Positions 33,708 to 42,406 of a stretch of 64,000 bases of DNA are shown here, one piece after another. The stretch comes from Paracoccus marcusii (lineage in GTDB: Bacteria > Pseudomonadota > Alphaproteobacteria > Rhodobacterales > Rhodobacteraceae), in NCBI RefSeq assembly GCF_006151785.1, contig NZ_VDDD01000001.1, forward strand, positions 1 through 64,000. The letters run 5' to 3'. Under the pieces are notes generated by a model that ran no database searches, was not told where the DNA came from, and saw only the letters and a program-made list of their open reading frames with translations. Position numbers and translations under genes: made by a program. Position 1 is the first letter of the stretch; each line of letters opens with the position of its first letter.

Positions 33708-35524
33708 CATTCCACGGTGACGGATTTTGCCAGGTTGCGGGGTTGATCGACATCGGTGCCCTTGGCGACCGCCGTGTGATAGGCAAGGTACTGCATCGGC
33801 ACGGCATAGAGGATCGGCTGGAACACACCGCCGCCGGTGGGCAGGGCCAGGCTGGCGGTGATGCCGTCGCCCGCCGCCGCAATCCCCGCAGCGTCCGAAA
33901 TCAGCAGCACCTGGCCGTGACGGGCCATCACCTCCTGCATGTTAGAGATGGTCTTGTCGAACAGCGCGTCATGCGGCGCCAGCACCACCACCGGCACGTC
34001 GCCGTCGATCAGCGCAATGGGGCCGTGCTTCAGCTCTCCGGAGGCATAGCCCTCGGCGTGGATATAGCTCAGCTCCTTGAGCTTGAGCGCGCCTTCCAGC
34101 GCGACGGGGTACAATGCGCCCCGGCCCAGATAAAGGACGTCGCGGGCCTGCGCCAGCCAGTCGGCCTGCATCCGGCAGTCGTCCGACAGAGCCAGCGCCT
34201 GCGCCAGCAGCGCGGGGATGGCGCGCAGGTCGCGCAGATGGGCCGTCAGGGCGGCATCATCAAGCCGACCGCGGTCATGCGCCGCCTTCAGCGCCAGCAC
34301 GGCCAGCACGGCCAGCTGGCAGGTGAAGGCCTTGGACGACGCCACGCTGACCTCGATCCCCGCCAAGGTCGGCAGCGCCATGTCGGCGTCGCGCGCGATG
34401 GCCGACGTGCCCACGTTCACCAGCCCCACGGTCCGCGCGACCTTGCCGCGGGCATAATGCAGGGCGGCCAGCGTATCCGCCGTCTCTCCGGACTGGCTGA
34501 CGGCGATGAACAGGCTGCGATCCGACAAGGGCGGTTCGCGATAGCGGAATTCGGAGGCGACATCGATGTCGCAGGGCAGGCCCGCCAACTGTTCGAACCA
34601 GTATTTCGCCACATGCCCCGCCAGATGCGCGGTGCCGCAGCCGACCAGGGTCACCCGGTCCAGGTCCGCGAAATCCAGGCCGTCCGGCAGGACGATGCGG
34701 TCGCCCTTGACGTAATGGTTCAGCACGTCGCCGATCACCACCGGCTGTTCGGCGATTTCCTTGGCCATGAAGTGACGGTGCCCGGCACGGTCGATGACGG
34801 TCGCGCCGACATCGATGCGGGCGGTGGCGCGGTGGACCTGGTGGCCCTCCGCGTCCCAGATCTGCACGCCCGCGCGCGTCAGAACGGCGTGGTCGCCATC
34901 CTCCAGATAGGTGATGCGGTCCGTGAAGGGCGCCAACGCCACCGCGTCCGAACCAAGATACATCTCTTTGTCGCCATGGCCCACGGCCAGCGGGCTGCCC
35001 TTGCGGGCCGCGATCAGCAGGTCGGGCTGATCCTGGAACAGGAAGGCCAGCGCAAAGGCCCCCTGCAGGTGGGCCAGCGTGGCACGGGCGGCCTCCACCG
35101 GCGATAGGCCCTGATCCAGGTGATGCGCGGTCAGCAGCGCAACGGTTTCGGTGTCCGTCTGCGATTCTGGCATGATGCCCCGATCGGCCAGTTCGGCGCG
35201 CAGTTCGCGAAAGTTCTCGATGATGCCGTTATGGACGACGGCGACGGGGCCGGACTGATGAGGATGGGCGTTGACCTCGGTCGCGGCGCCATGGGTGGCC
35301 CATCGCGTGTGTCCGATACCCGCATGCCCCGTCAGCGGCCGATGGACCAGCAGGTCCGACAGGTTGACCAGCTTGCCCACCGCGCGCCGGCGCGACAGCT
35401 GTCCGGTCGCGTCCACGGTCGCCACGCCGGCGCTGTCATAGCCGCGGTATTCCAGCCGCTTCAGCGCATCGACCAGCTGCGGGGAAACCTCGTGGTTGCC
35501 CAGGATTCCGATGATGCCGCACAT
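33707..35524 (-). CDS. glmS: Glutamine--fructose-6-phosphate aminotransferase
   Basis: Makes glucosamine-6-phosphate, the entry to cell-wall and lipid A amino sugars (605 residues). MCGIIGILG gives the N-terminal nucleophile Cys after Met removal. The glutaminase domain (RLEYRGYDSAG, HTRWATHG) is followed by two SIS sugar-isomerase domains (SQSGETADT; CGTAHLAG) and the conserved C-terminal AKSVTVE. It starts on the last base of the glmU stop (TGATG), so two steps of UDP-GlcNAc synthesis are coupled. No ribozyme-like leader is expected or seen. Confidence 0.97.
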   Translation of the reverse strand: MCGIIGILGNHEVSPQLVDALKRLEYRGYDSAGVATVDATGQLSRRRAVGKLVNLSDLLVHRPLTGHAGIGHTRWATHGAATEVNAHPHQSGPVAVVHNGIIENFRELRAELADRGIMPESQTDTETVALLTAHHLDQGLSPVEAARATLAHLQGAFALAFLFQDQPDLLIAARKGSPLAVGHGDKEMYLGSDAVALAPFTDRITYLEDGDHAVLTRAGVQIWDAEGHQVHRATARIDVGATVIDRAGHRHFMAKEIAEQPVVIGDVLNHYVKGDRIVLPDGLDFADLDRVTLVGCGTAHLAGHVAKYWFEQLAGLPCDIDVASEFRYREPPLSDRSLFIAVSQSGETADTLAALHYARGKVARTVGLVNVGTSAIARDADMALPTLAGIEVSVASSKAFTCQLAVLAVLALKAAHDRGRLDDAALTAHLRDLRAIPALLAQALALSDDCRMQADWLAQARDVLYLGRGALYPVALEGALKLKELSYIHAEGYASGELKHGPIALIDGDVPVVVLAPHDALFDKTISNMQEVMARHGQVLLISDAAGIAAAGDGITASLALPTGGGVFQPILYAVPMQYLAYHTAVAKGTDVDQPRNLAKSVTVE

Positions 35525-36867
35525 CAGCGCGCCTCCTTCTTCAGCCGCAGCGCCGCCATCAGGCGGGTCGCCAGGCCCGGTTTCGTGACCTGGCGGGCCC
35601 GGCCGATGGCCAGGGCGCCGTCGGGGATGTCCTCGGTGATGGTGCTGCCCGATCCGGTCATGGCGTCCGCGCCGACATGGACGGGGGCCACCAGCATCGT
35701 GTCGCTGCCGATGAAGGCGCGCGGGCCGATCGTGGTCCGATGCTTGGAGACGCCGTCGTAATTGCAGGTGATGGTGCCAGCGCCGATATTCGTGTGCTCG
35801 CCCACATGGGCGTCGCCCAGATAGGTCAGATGGCCGACCTTGACACCCTCGTCCAGGACGGCGTTCTTAATCTCGACGAAGTTGCCGACATGGACATCCG
35901 TGCCCAATTCGGCGCCGGGGCGCAGACGGGCAAAGGGTCCGACGGTGGCCCCTTCACTGACATGGCAACCCTCCAGATGGCAAAAGGGCAGAATCTCGGC
36001 GCCCGATTCCACCGTCACGCCGGGGCCGAAGACGACGTTGGGCCCGATCACCGCGTCGCGCCCGATGACCGTGTCCAGCGCCAAAAAGACGCTGCCCGGA
36101 TCGGTCAGGGTCACCCCGTCTTCCATCAGCGCCGCACGGGCACGGGCCTGGAAGGCGGCCTCGGCTGCGGCCAGTTCGGCGCGGGTGTTGATGCCAAGCG
36201 TCTCGGCCTCGTCGCAGATCACCACGTCGGCGCGACGCCCCTCGGCGCGGGCCAGGGCCACCAGGTCGGTCAGATAGTACTCGCCCGCGGCATTGTCGTT
36301 GCCCAGGCCCACGATCAGGCGGCGCAACAGATCGGCCTGCAGCGCCATGACGCCGGAATTGCACAGCACGATCTCGCGGGTCGCGGCGTCGGCGTCCTTG
36401 TACTCGACGATACGCTCCAGCCCGCGGTCGGTGACGACCAGCCGCCCATAGCGGCCGGGATCGTCCGCCTCGAAGCCCAGGACGACCAGATCGGCGGGGT
36501 GGGCTGCCAGTTCGTCCAGCGTGTCAGGGGCAATGAAGGGGGTGTCGCCATACAGGATGATCACCCGCCCCTCAAATCCTTCCAGGCTGGGCAGGGCCTG
36601 GCGCACGGCGTGCCCGGTGCCCAGCTGTTCGGCCTGCAGCACGGTCGCGGCCTCGGGGTCCAGCTTGGCCACCGCCCGGGCGACGGCGTCCGCGCCGTGG
36701 CCCGTCACGACCACGATCTGTTCCGGCTGCAGGTTGCGCGCCGCGCGCAGCGCGTGCCCGACCAGCGGCACCCCGCCAAGACGGTGCAGGACCTTGGGCA
36801 GGTCCGATTGCATCCGGCTGCCCTGTCCCGCCGCCAGAACCACGACCGCCAATCCAGCTTCCGACAT
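35524..36867 (-). CDS. glmU: Bifunctional UDP-GlcNAc pyrophosphorylase / glucosamine-1-P acetyltransferase
   Basis: Does the last two steps of UDP-GlcNAc synthesis (447 residues). The N-terminal nucleotidyltransferase shows VLAAGQGSRMQSDLPKVLH, LQAEQLGTGHAV and the Mg site YGDTPF. The C-terminal part is a left-handed beta-helix of hexapeptide repeats with GAGTITCNYDG and GSDTMLVAPV. The start at 36867 (MSEAGLAVV) is chosen for a G-rich ribosome site and family length; 36879 is an alternative. It is upstream of and coupled to glmS. Confidence 0.96.
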   Translation of the reverse strand: MSEAGLAVVVLAAGQGSRMQSDLPKVLHRLGGVPLVGHALRAARNLQPEQIVVVTGHGADAVARAVAKLDPEAATVLQAEQLGTGHAVRQALPSLEGFEGRVIILYGDTPFIAPDTLDELAAHPADLVVLGFEADDPGRYGRLVVTDRGLERIVEYKDADAATREIVLCNSGVMALQADLLRRLIVGLGNDNAAGEYYLTDLVALARAEGRRADVVICDEAETLGINTRAELAAAEAAFQARARAALMEDGVTLTDPGSVFLALDTVIGRDAVIGPNVVFGPGVTVESGAEILPFCHLEGCHVSEGATVGPFARLRPGAELGTDVHVGNFVEIKNAVLDEGVKVGHLTYLGDAHVGEHTNIGAGTITCNYDGVSKHRTTIGPRAFIGSDTMLVAPVHVGADAMTGSGSTITEDIPDGALAIGRARQVTKPGLATRLMAALRLKKEAR

Positions 36868-36984
36868 CACCGCCCCCATCGCCTGTTTGCTTTTTCTTCA
36901 CGGCGTTCTAATCGGGGCGGGACGCGCTGGAAAGGCCCGGCGCGGTCACCTTTGTTTTCCGAACATTTCCACGGGGGATGGCGC

Positions 36985-37659
36985 ATGGCGGGTACAGTGG
37001 TCTTCGATCTGGACGGAACGCTGGCGGATACGTCGGGCGATCTGGTCGCGGCGGCGAATGCGTGCTTTCGCGCGCGGGGCCTGGGCGACCTGCTGGACCC
37101 GGTCGCGGATGCGCTGATCGCGTTTCATGGCGGACGGGCGATGCTGCGGGCGGGCTATGGCCGGATGTCGGATGATACGCTGTTGCCCCCCGGTGCCGAG
37201 GATGAGGATTTCGACAGCCTGCTGTCCCATTACGGTGCGGCGATCGCCGTGCACACGCAGCTGTATCCGGGGGTCGAGGCGGCGCTGGACCGTCTGGCCG
37301 CCGACGGGCACCGCCTGGCCGTCTGCACCAACAAGCCAGAGGCCCTGGCCGAGACGCTGCTGCGCGAACTGGGCATCCGCGACCGGTTCGGCGCCATGAT
37401 CGGCGCGGACACGCTGCCGGTGCGCAAGCCCGACCCGCGCCCCTATCACGCCGCCGTCGAGGGCGCGGGCGGCACCGTCGCGCAGTCCTTCCTGGTGGGC
37501 GATACCGAGACCGACCGCAAGACGGCCGCGGCTGCCGGGGTGCGCGTCGCACTGGTCAGCTTCGGTCCCGAGGGCGAGGCGATCTCTCGCCTGGCGCCCG
37601 AGGTTCTGCTGGCGCATTTCGACCAGCTGCCCGCCATCGCCCGCGACTGGCTGGGCTGA
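36985..37659 (+). CDS. gph: HAD-family phosphoglycolate phosphatase-like enzyme
   Basis: A 224-residue HAD phosphatase with the nucleophile/acid pair in VVFDLDGTLADTSGD, the motif II Thr in CTNKPEALAE, and motifs III/IV in VRKPDPRPYH and VGDTETDRKTAAAAG. The Gph-type cap domain (GGRAMLRAGYG) suggests phosphoglycolate from the RuBisCO side reaction or DNA repair as substrate, but HAD substrates are hard to read. GGGGGAT lies upstream of the ATG. It is divergent from glmU. Confidence 0.85.
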   Translation: MAGTVVFDLDGTLADTSGDLVAAANACFRARGLGDLLDPVADALIAFHGGRAMLRAGYGRMSDDTLLPPGAEDEDFDSLLSHYGAAIAVHTQLYPGVEAALDRLAADGHRLAVCTNKPEALAETLLRELGIRDRFGAMIGADTLPVRKPDPRPYHAAVEGAGGTVAQSFLVGDTETDRKTAAAAGVRVALVSFGPEGEAISRLAPEVLLAHFDQLPAIARDWLG

Positions 37660-37663
37660 GGGC

Positions 37664-38149
37664 CTATTCGGCCTCGTCAGCGGACTTGGCGTTCAGCTGG
37701 CCATAGTTCTGGGCGCCGATCGTCTCGAATAGGTGGATCTGCGTCTCTAGGAAGTCGATATGGCCTTCCTCGTCCTGGATCAGCTCCTCGAACAGCATCT
37801 TGCTGGGATAGTCGCCAACGGCATCACAATGGTCGCGCGCCTCGATGTACAGCGTGCGCGCGTCATGTTCTGCAGCCAGATCGCTGTCCAGCGTCTCGCG
37901 CAGGGTCTGTCCGATTCGCAACGGGTCCAGACGCTGCAGGTTGGGATGACCCTCCAGAAAGATGATCCGCTGGATCAGCTTGTCGGCGTGGTTCATCTCC
38001 TCGATGGATTCGGCGCGCGACTTGGCCGCGATCTTGCCGAAGCCCCAATCCTCCTGCAGACGATAATGCAGCCAGTACTGGCTGACCGCCGTCAGCTCAG
38101 AGCGCAGTGCGGCGTTGAGATACTCGATGACCTTGGCGTCGCCCTTCAT
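37664..38149 (-). CDS. bfr: Bacterioferritin
   Basis: A 24-mer iron-storage protein that oxidises Fe(II) and keeps Fe(III) mineral inside its shell (161 residues, four-helix bundle). The ferroxidase ligands Glu18, Glu51 and His54 and the haem-axial Met52 are visible in ALRSELTA and [11 protein letters not shown]. Later ligands lie in AAEHDART and [11 protein letters not shown]. The start [12 protein letters not shown] matches the family. The gene for its ferredoxin partner is immediately upstream, and the frames overlap by 53 nt. Confidence 0.96.
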   Translation of the reverse strand: MKGDAKVIEYLNAALRSELTAVSQYWLHYRLQEDWGFGKIAAKSRAESIEEMNHADKLIQRIIFLEGHPNLQRLDPLRIGQTLRETLDSDLAAEHDARTLYIEARDHCDAVGDYPSKMLFEELIQDEEGHIDFLETQIHLFETIGAQNYGQLNAKSADEAE

Positions 38150-38390
38150 GGGTGGCATCCTTCTTGCTGTCGGTTCTGGCCCGCAAAATCGGCGGTGCGA
38201 CGCCCAGCTTATCGCACGCGCGCATGGTGTCCAGAAACAGCGGCATGCAGCCCCCGCAATCGGCGCGCTTGCCCAGGGCGTGATAGATCTTGCCCGGCGT
38301 GATGATGGTCTGGGCATCCGCCGCGCGCATCCAGTCGATGGCGGCGCGGATGTCGTGATCCGAGATCATGGCGCAGTGGCAGACGATCAT
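38097..38390 (-). CDS. bfd: Bacterioferritin-associated ferredoxin-like [2Fe-2S] protein
   Basis: A small Fer2_BFD protein that reduces bacterioferritin to release iron. Cluster ligands are Cys4 and Cys6 (MIVCHC) and Cys45 and Cys48 (RADCGGCMP). Residues up to about 66 are family-like. The remaining 30 (after [10 protein letters not shown]) run through the ribosome site and first codons of bfr in another frame, giving a 53-nt overlap and a non-conserved tail of 97 residues in total. A frameshift near the end or a true overlap are both possible. Iron-dependent control is likely, but I see no clear operator. Confidence 0.88.
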   Translation of the reverse strand: MIVCHCAMISDHDIRAAIDWMRAADAQTIITPGKIYHALGKRADCGGCMPLFLDTMRACDKLGVAPPILRARTDSKKDATHEGRRQGHRVSQRRTAL

Positions 38391-38508
38391 GGCGGGCTCC
38401 TGTCGGGCGGAGACTTACCAATTCTGTCGGGCTTGTAAAGTCCGACGTTTTCGCTTTGGCATCACGGCTGCTTGACGCGGGCGCGGGCGGGCCGCAAAAC
38501 CCCGTGCC

Positions 38509-39555
38509 ATGAAGCTGTCCGATTTCGATTTCGACCTGCCCGCCGACCTGATCGCCACGCGGCCCGCCAAGCCGCGCAGTTCCGCACGTCTGCTGCTGGC
38601 GGAAGGCGGGGCCATCACCGATCGCCATGTGGGCGATCTGCCGCAGATCCTGCGCCCCGGCGACCTGCTGGTGCTGAACGACACCAAGGTCATTCCCGCC
38701 CGCCTGACCGGCACCCGCGCCCGCCAGACCCCGCAGGGCGAGGCCGTGGCGCGGATCGAGGTCACGCTGCTGGAACCCGCCGCCGAAGGCTGGCAGGCGC
38801 TGGCCAAGCCGCTGCGCAAGCTGCGCGTGGGCGAGGTAATCCGGTTCGGCGACACCCTGTCCGCCACCGTGGCCGAGATGACCGCGACCGGCCTGCGCTT
38901 GGTGTTCGACGCCACGGGTGATGCGTTCGATGCGGCGCTGCAACAGGTGGGGGCGATGCCCTTGCCGCCCTATATCGCGGCGCTGCGGGCGCCGGACGAC
39001 CAGGACCGCGACGACTATCAGACGGTCTGGGCCGCGCGGCAGGGCGCGGTCGCGGCCCCCACGGCCAGCCTGCATTTCGACGCCCCCCTGCTGGAGACGC
39101 TGGCGGCGCAGGGCGTCCAGTTCGTGCATGTGACCCTGCACGTGGGGGCGGGGACGTTCCTTCCGGTCAAGGTCGACGACGTCACCACCCACCGGATGCA
39201 CGCCGAATGGGGAGAGGTGTCCCCCGAGGCCGCCGAGGCGATCAACCGTGCCAAGGCGGAGGGCCGCCGGGTGATCCCGGTGGGCACCACCGCCCTGCGC
39301 CTGATCGAATCGGCCGCCCCCCGGGTCGGGCGGATCGCGCCGTTCCGGGGCACGACCGACATCTTCATCTATCCCGGTTATCAATTCCGGGTGACCGACG
39401 GGCTGATGACGAACTTTCACCTGCCCAAATCCACGCTGCTGATGCTGGTTTCGGCCCTGATGGGGTCCGAGAAAATCCGGGAAATCTATGGACATGCGGT
39501 CGAACGAGGCTATCGTTTCTTCAGCTATGGCGACGCGTCGCTGCTGATCCCCTGA
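38509..39555 (+). CDS. queA: S-adenosylmethionine:tRNA ribosyltransferase-isomerase
   Basis: Transfers the ribosyl part of SAM to preQ1-tRNA to form epoxyqueuosine (348 residues). It has the family opening [30 protein letters not shown], the central [13 protein letters not shown] and late [19 protein letters not shown]. The first ATG is used. It is divergent from bfd/bfr. No tgt gene follows within the window. Confidence 0.96.
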   Translation: MKLSDFDFDLPADLIATRPAKPRSSARLLLAEGGAITDRHVGDLPQILRPGDLLVLNDTKVIPARLTGTRARQTPQGEAVARIEVTLLEPAAEGWQALAKPLRKLRVGEVIRFGDTLSATVAEMTATGLRLVFDATGDAFDAALQQVGAMPLPPYIAALRAPDDQDRDDYQTVWAARQGAVAAPTASLHFDAPLLETLAAQGVQFVHVTLHVGAGTFLPVKVDDVTTHRMHAEWGEVSPEAAEAINRAKAEGRRVIPVGTTALRLIESAAPRVGRIAPFRGTTDIFIYPGYQFRVTDGLMTNFHLPKSTLLMLVSALMGSEKIREIYGHAVERGYRFFSYGDASLLIP

Positions 39556-39640
39556 GGTCGGTTTCCTGCTGGCATCGGGGCCCCGTCGGGCATAGGTCGG
39601 GCATTCCGCCCCCACGCCCCTGAACAAGACGAGACCCGCG

Positions 39641-40897
39641 ATGATTTCGGTGTTGCGCACCACATGGCCGCTGCTGCTTGGCATCCTTCTGCTGATGGTC
39701 GGCAACGGCATGCAGGGCACCCTGCTGGGCATCCGCGGCGGGATCGAGGGCATCCCGACCTTCCAGATGTCCATCGTCATGGCCAGCTATTACGGCGGGT
39801 TCCTGCTGGGCAGCCTGACCGTGCCGGACCTGATCAAGAACGTCGGCCATGTCCGCGTCTTTGCCGCCCTGGGGTCGCTGATCAGCGCCGTGCTGGTCCT
39901 GTTCGCGGTCGAGCCGCACTGGATCAGCTGGACGGTCCTGCGGTTCCTGATCGGGTTCTGCTTCTGCGGGGTCTATGTCACGGCGGAAAGCTGGCTGAAC
40001 GCCGGCTCCACGAACGAGAACCGCGGCCAGGCGCTGTCGCTCTACATGATTGTGCAGTTGCTGGGCATCGTGATCGCGCAGGCCCTGCTGAACGTCAGCA
40101 GCCCGGCGGGTTATCTGTTGTTCATCATCCCGTCGGTGCTGGTGTCGCTGGCCTTCACGCCGATCCTGCTGTCGGCCCAGCCCGCGCCGCAGTTCCAGAC
40201 GATCAAGCGGATGTCCTTTGCAAAGCTGTACAAGGCATCGCCGCTGGGCTGCGTGGGGATCTTCCTGATCGGGGGCGTGTTCTCGGTCCTGTCGGGCATG
40301 TCGTCGGTCTGGGGCGCCCAGATCGGGCTGTCGGTGGCGCAGATCAGCCTGTTCGTGGCTGCGATCTATGCAGGGGGGCTGGTCCTGCAATATCCGATCG
40401 GCTGGATCTCGGACCGCTATGACCGGCGCAAGCTGGTCCTGGGGATGTCGGCCATCGGCGGGCTGTGCGGCCTGGTGACCGTCGCGGCACAACCCGGAAC
40501 CCTTGGCCTGGTCATCGCTGGGGCGATCATGGGCGGGGTCGCGAACCCGGTCTATGCGCTGCTCTTGGCCTATACCAACGACTATCTGGATCAGTCCGAC
40601 ATGGCGTCGGCATCGGCGGGCCTTCTGTTCATCTATGGCATCGGCAGCATGGGCGGGCCGATCATCACCGGCTGGATGATGGGCATCATCGGGCCTGACG
40701 GGTACTGGGTCTACATGGGCGTCCTGCTAGCGCTGCTGACGGCCTATGCGGGATGGCGCACCACGCAGCGTCGTGCCCTGACCCCGGACGAACAGGGCAG
40801 CTTTGCGGTCATCACGCCCAACGCGACCCCCCTGGCGGTCGACGCGGTGCTGGAGGAGGCGCAGTCGGACGACCCGTCGCCCCAGCCTGCGACCTGA
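39641..40897 (+). CDS. MFS transporter, YcaD-like, substrate unknown
   Basis: A 418-residue membrane protein with 12 predicted helices. It has the MFS loop pattern GWISDRYDRRKLVLG after helix 8 and LRFLIGFCFCGVYVTAESWLN early, which is typical of YcaD/UMF2-type carriers. A soluble tail of about 35 residues ends in Asp/Pro-rich sequence. It stands 85 nt after queA and 66 nt before lpd. The neighbours give no hint of the substrate. Confidence 0.75.
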   Translation: MISVLRTTWPLLLGILLLMVGNGMQGTLLGIRGGIEGIPTFQMSIVMASYYGGFLLGSLTVPDLIKNVGHVRVFAALGSLISAVLVLFAVEPHWISWTVLRFLIGFCFCGVYVTAESWLNAGSTNENRGQALSLYMIVQLLGIVIAQALLNVSSPAGYLLFIIPSVLVSLAFTPILLSAQPAPQFQTIKRMSFAKLYKASPLGCVGIFLIGGVFSVLSGMSSVWGAQIGLSVAQISLFVAAIYAGGLVLQYPIGWISDRYDRRKLVLGMSAIGGLCGLVTVAAQPGTLGLVIAGAIMGGVANPVYALLLAYTNDYLDQSDMASASAGLLFIYGIGSMGGPIITGWMMGIIGPDGYWVYMGVLLALLTAYAGWRTTQRRALTPDEQGSFAVITPNATPLAVDAVLEEAQSDDPSPQPAT

Positions 40898-40963
40898 CCG
40901 CCCGCTTGCCGCCTTGGGGCAAATGGTTTAACGCTGAACTATAATTCATCAGCGGGGGATCCG

Positions 40964-42355
40964 ATGGCCCAGAATTTCGACTTGGTGGTGATCGGCGCAG
41001 GGCCGGGCGGCTATGTGGCCGCGATCCGGGGCGCGCAGCTGGGCCTGAAGGTGGCCTGCATCGAACGCGAGCATCTGGGCGGCATCTGCCTGAACTGGGG
41101 CTGCATCCCGACCAAGGCCATGCTGCGTTCCGCAGAGGTCTATCACCTGATGCACCGGGCCAAGGAATTCGGGTTGAAGGCCGAGGGGCTGGGCTATGAT
41201 CTGGACGCGGTCGTGAAGCGGTCGCGCGGCGTTGCCAAGCAGCTGTCCGGCGGCATCGGCCACCTGTTCAAGAAGAACAAGGTGACGGTGATCATGGGCG
41301 AGGCCAAGCTGGCCGGCAAGGGGAAGGTCACCGTCAAGACCGACAAGGGCACCGAGGAGGTGACCGCGAAATCCATCGTGCTGGCCACCGGCGCGCGGGC
41401 GCGCGAGCTGCCGGGGCTGGAGCCGGACGGCAAGCTGGTCTGGAACTACAAGCACGCGCTGGTCCCGCCGCACATGCCCAAGAAGCTGCTGGTCATCGGG
41501 TCGGGCGCCATCGGCATCGAATTCGCCAGCTTCTTCAACACGCTGGGCGCCAAGACCACCGTGGTCGAGGTCATGGACCGCGTCCTGCCCGTCGAGGATG
41601 CCGAGATCAGCGCCTTTGCGAAGAAGCAGTTCGTCAAGCAGGGCATGACGATCATGGAAAAGGCCGCGGTCAAGAAGCTGGACCGCAAGGGCTCGACCGT
41701 CACCGCCCATATCGAGGTCGGCGGCAAGGTCGAGACGCAGGAGTTCGATACGGTGATTTCCGCCGTGGGCATCGTCGGCAACACCGAGGGACTGGGCCTG
41801 GAGGAGGCCGGGATCAAGGTCGATCGCACCCATGTCATCACGGACGAATACTGCCGCACCGGGGTCGAGGGCGTCTATGCCATCGGCGATCTGGCCGGCG
41901 CGCCCTGGCTGGCGCACAAGGCCAGCCATGAGGGCGTGATGGTGGCCGAGCTGATCGCGGGCAAGCACCCCCATGCGATCAAGCCGGGCAGCATCGCGGG
42001 CTGCACCTATTGCCACCCCCAGGTCGCATCGGTCGGCCTGACCGAGGCCAAGGCCAAGGAGCAGGGGCTGGACATCAAGGTCGGCCGCTTCCCCTTCGTC
42101 GGCAACGGCAAGGCCATCGCGCTTGGGGAACCGGAAGGCATGATCAAGACCATCTTCGACGCCAAGACGGGCGAGCTGCTGGGCGCGCACATGGTCGGCG
42201 CCGAGGTGACCGAACTGATCCAAGGCTATGTCATCGGGCGCCAGCTTGAGACGACCGAACAGGACCTGATGGAGACGGTCTTCCCGCATCCCACCTTGTC
42301 CGAGATGATGCACGAATCCGTGCTGGACGCATACGGGCGCGCCATCCACTTCTGA
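40964..42355 (+). CDS. lpd: Dihydrolipoyl dehydrogenase (E3)
   Basis: Reoxidises dihydrolipoamide of 2-oxoacid dehydrogenase complexes, reducing NAD (463 residues). It has the FAD motif VVIGAGPGGYVAAIRGAQLG, the redox disulfide GGICLNWGCIPTKAML, the NAD motif VIGSGAIGIEFAS, and C-terminal catalytic HPTLSEMMHE. It stands alone rather than beside E1/E2 genes, and a strong terminator follows. It could serve pyruvate, 2-oxoglutarate or branched-chain complexes. Confidence 0.96.
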   Translation: MAQNFDLVVIGAGPGGYVAAIRGAQLGLKVACIEREHLGGICLNWGCIPTKAMLRSAEVYHLMHRAKEFGLKAEGLGYDLDAVVKRSRGVAKQLSGGIGHLFKKNKVTVIMGEAKLAGKGKVTVKTDKGTEEVTAKSIVLATGARARELPGLEPDGKLVWNYKHALVPPHMPKKLLVIGSGAIGIEFASFFNTLGAKTTVVEVMDRVLPVEDAEISAFAKKQFVKQGMTIMEKAAVKKLDRKGSTVTAHIEVGGKVETQEFDTVISAVGIVGNTEGLGLEEAGIKVDRTHVITDEYCRTGVEGVYAIGDLAGAPWLAHKASHEGVMVAELIAGKHPHAIKPGSIAGCTYCHPQVASVGLTEAKAKEQGLDIKVGRFPFVGNGKAIALGEPEGMIKTIFDAKTGELLGAHMVGAEVTELIQGYVIGRQLETTEQDLMETVFPHPTLSEMMHESVLDAYGRAIHF

Positions 42356-42377
42356 TCGCAGCTGGAACACGGGAACG

Positions 42378-42404
42378 AAGGGGGGCGGTTTTGCCCCCCT
42401 TTTT
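42378..42404 (+). terminator. Intrinsic terminator after lpd
   Basis: AAGGGGGGC (42378-42386), loop GGTTTT, GCCCCCCTT (42393-42401), then TTT. It separates lpd from the convergent acylase-family gene. Confidence 0.88.
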
Positions 42405-42406
42405 CG

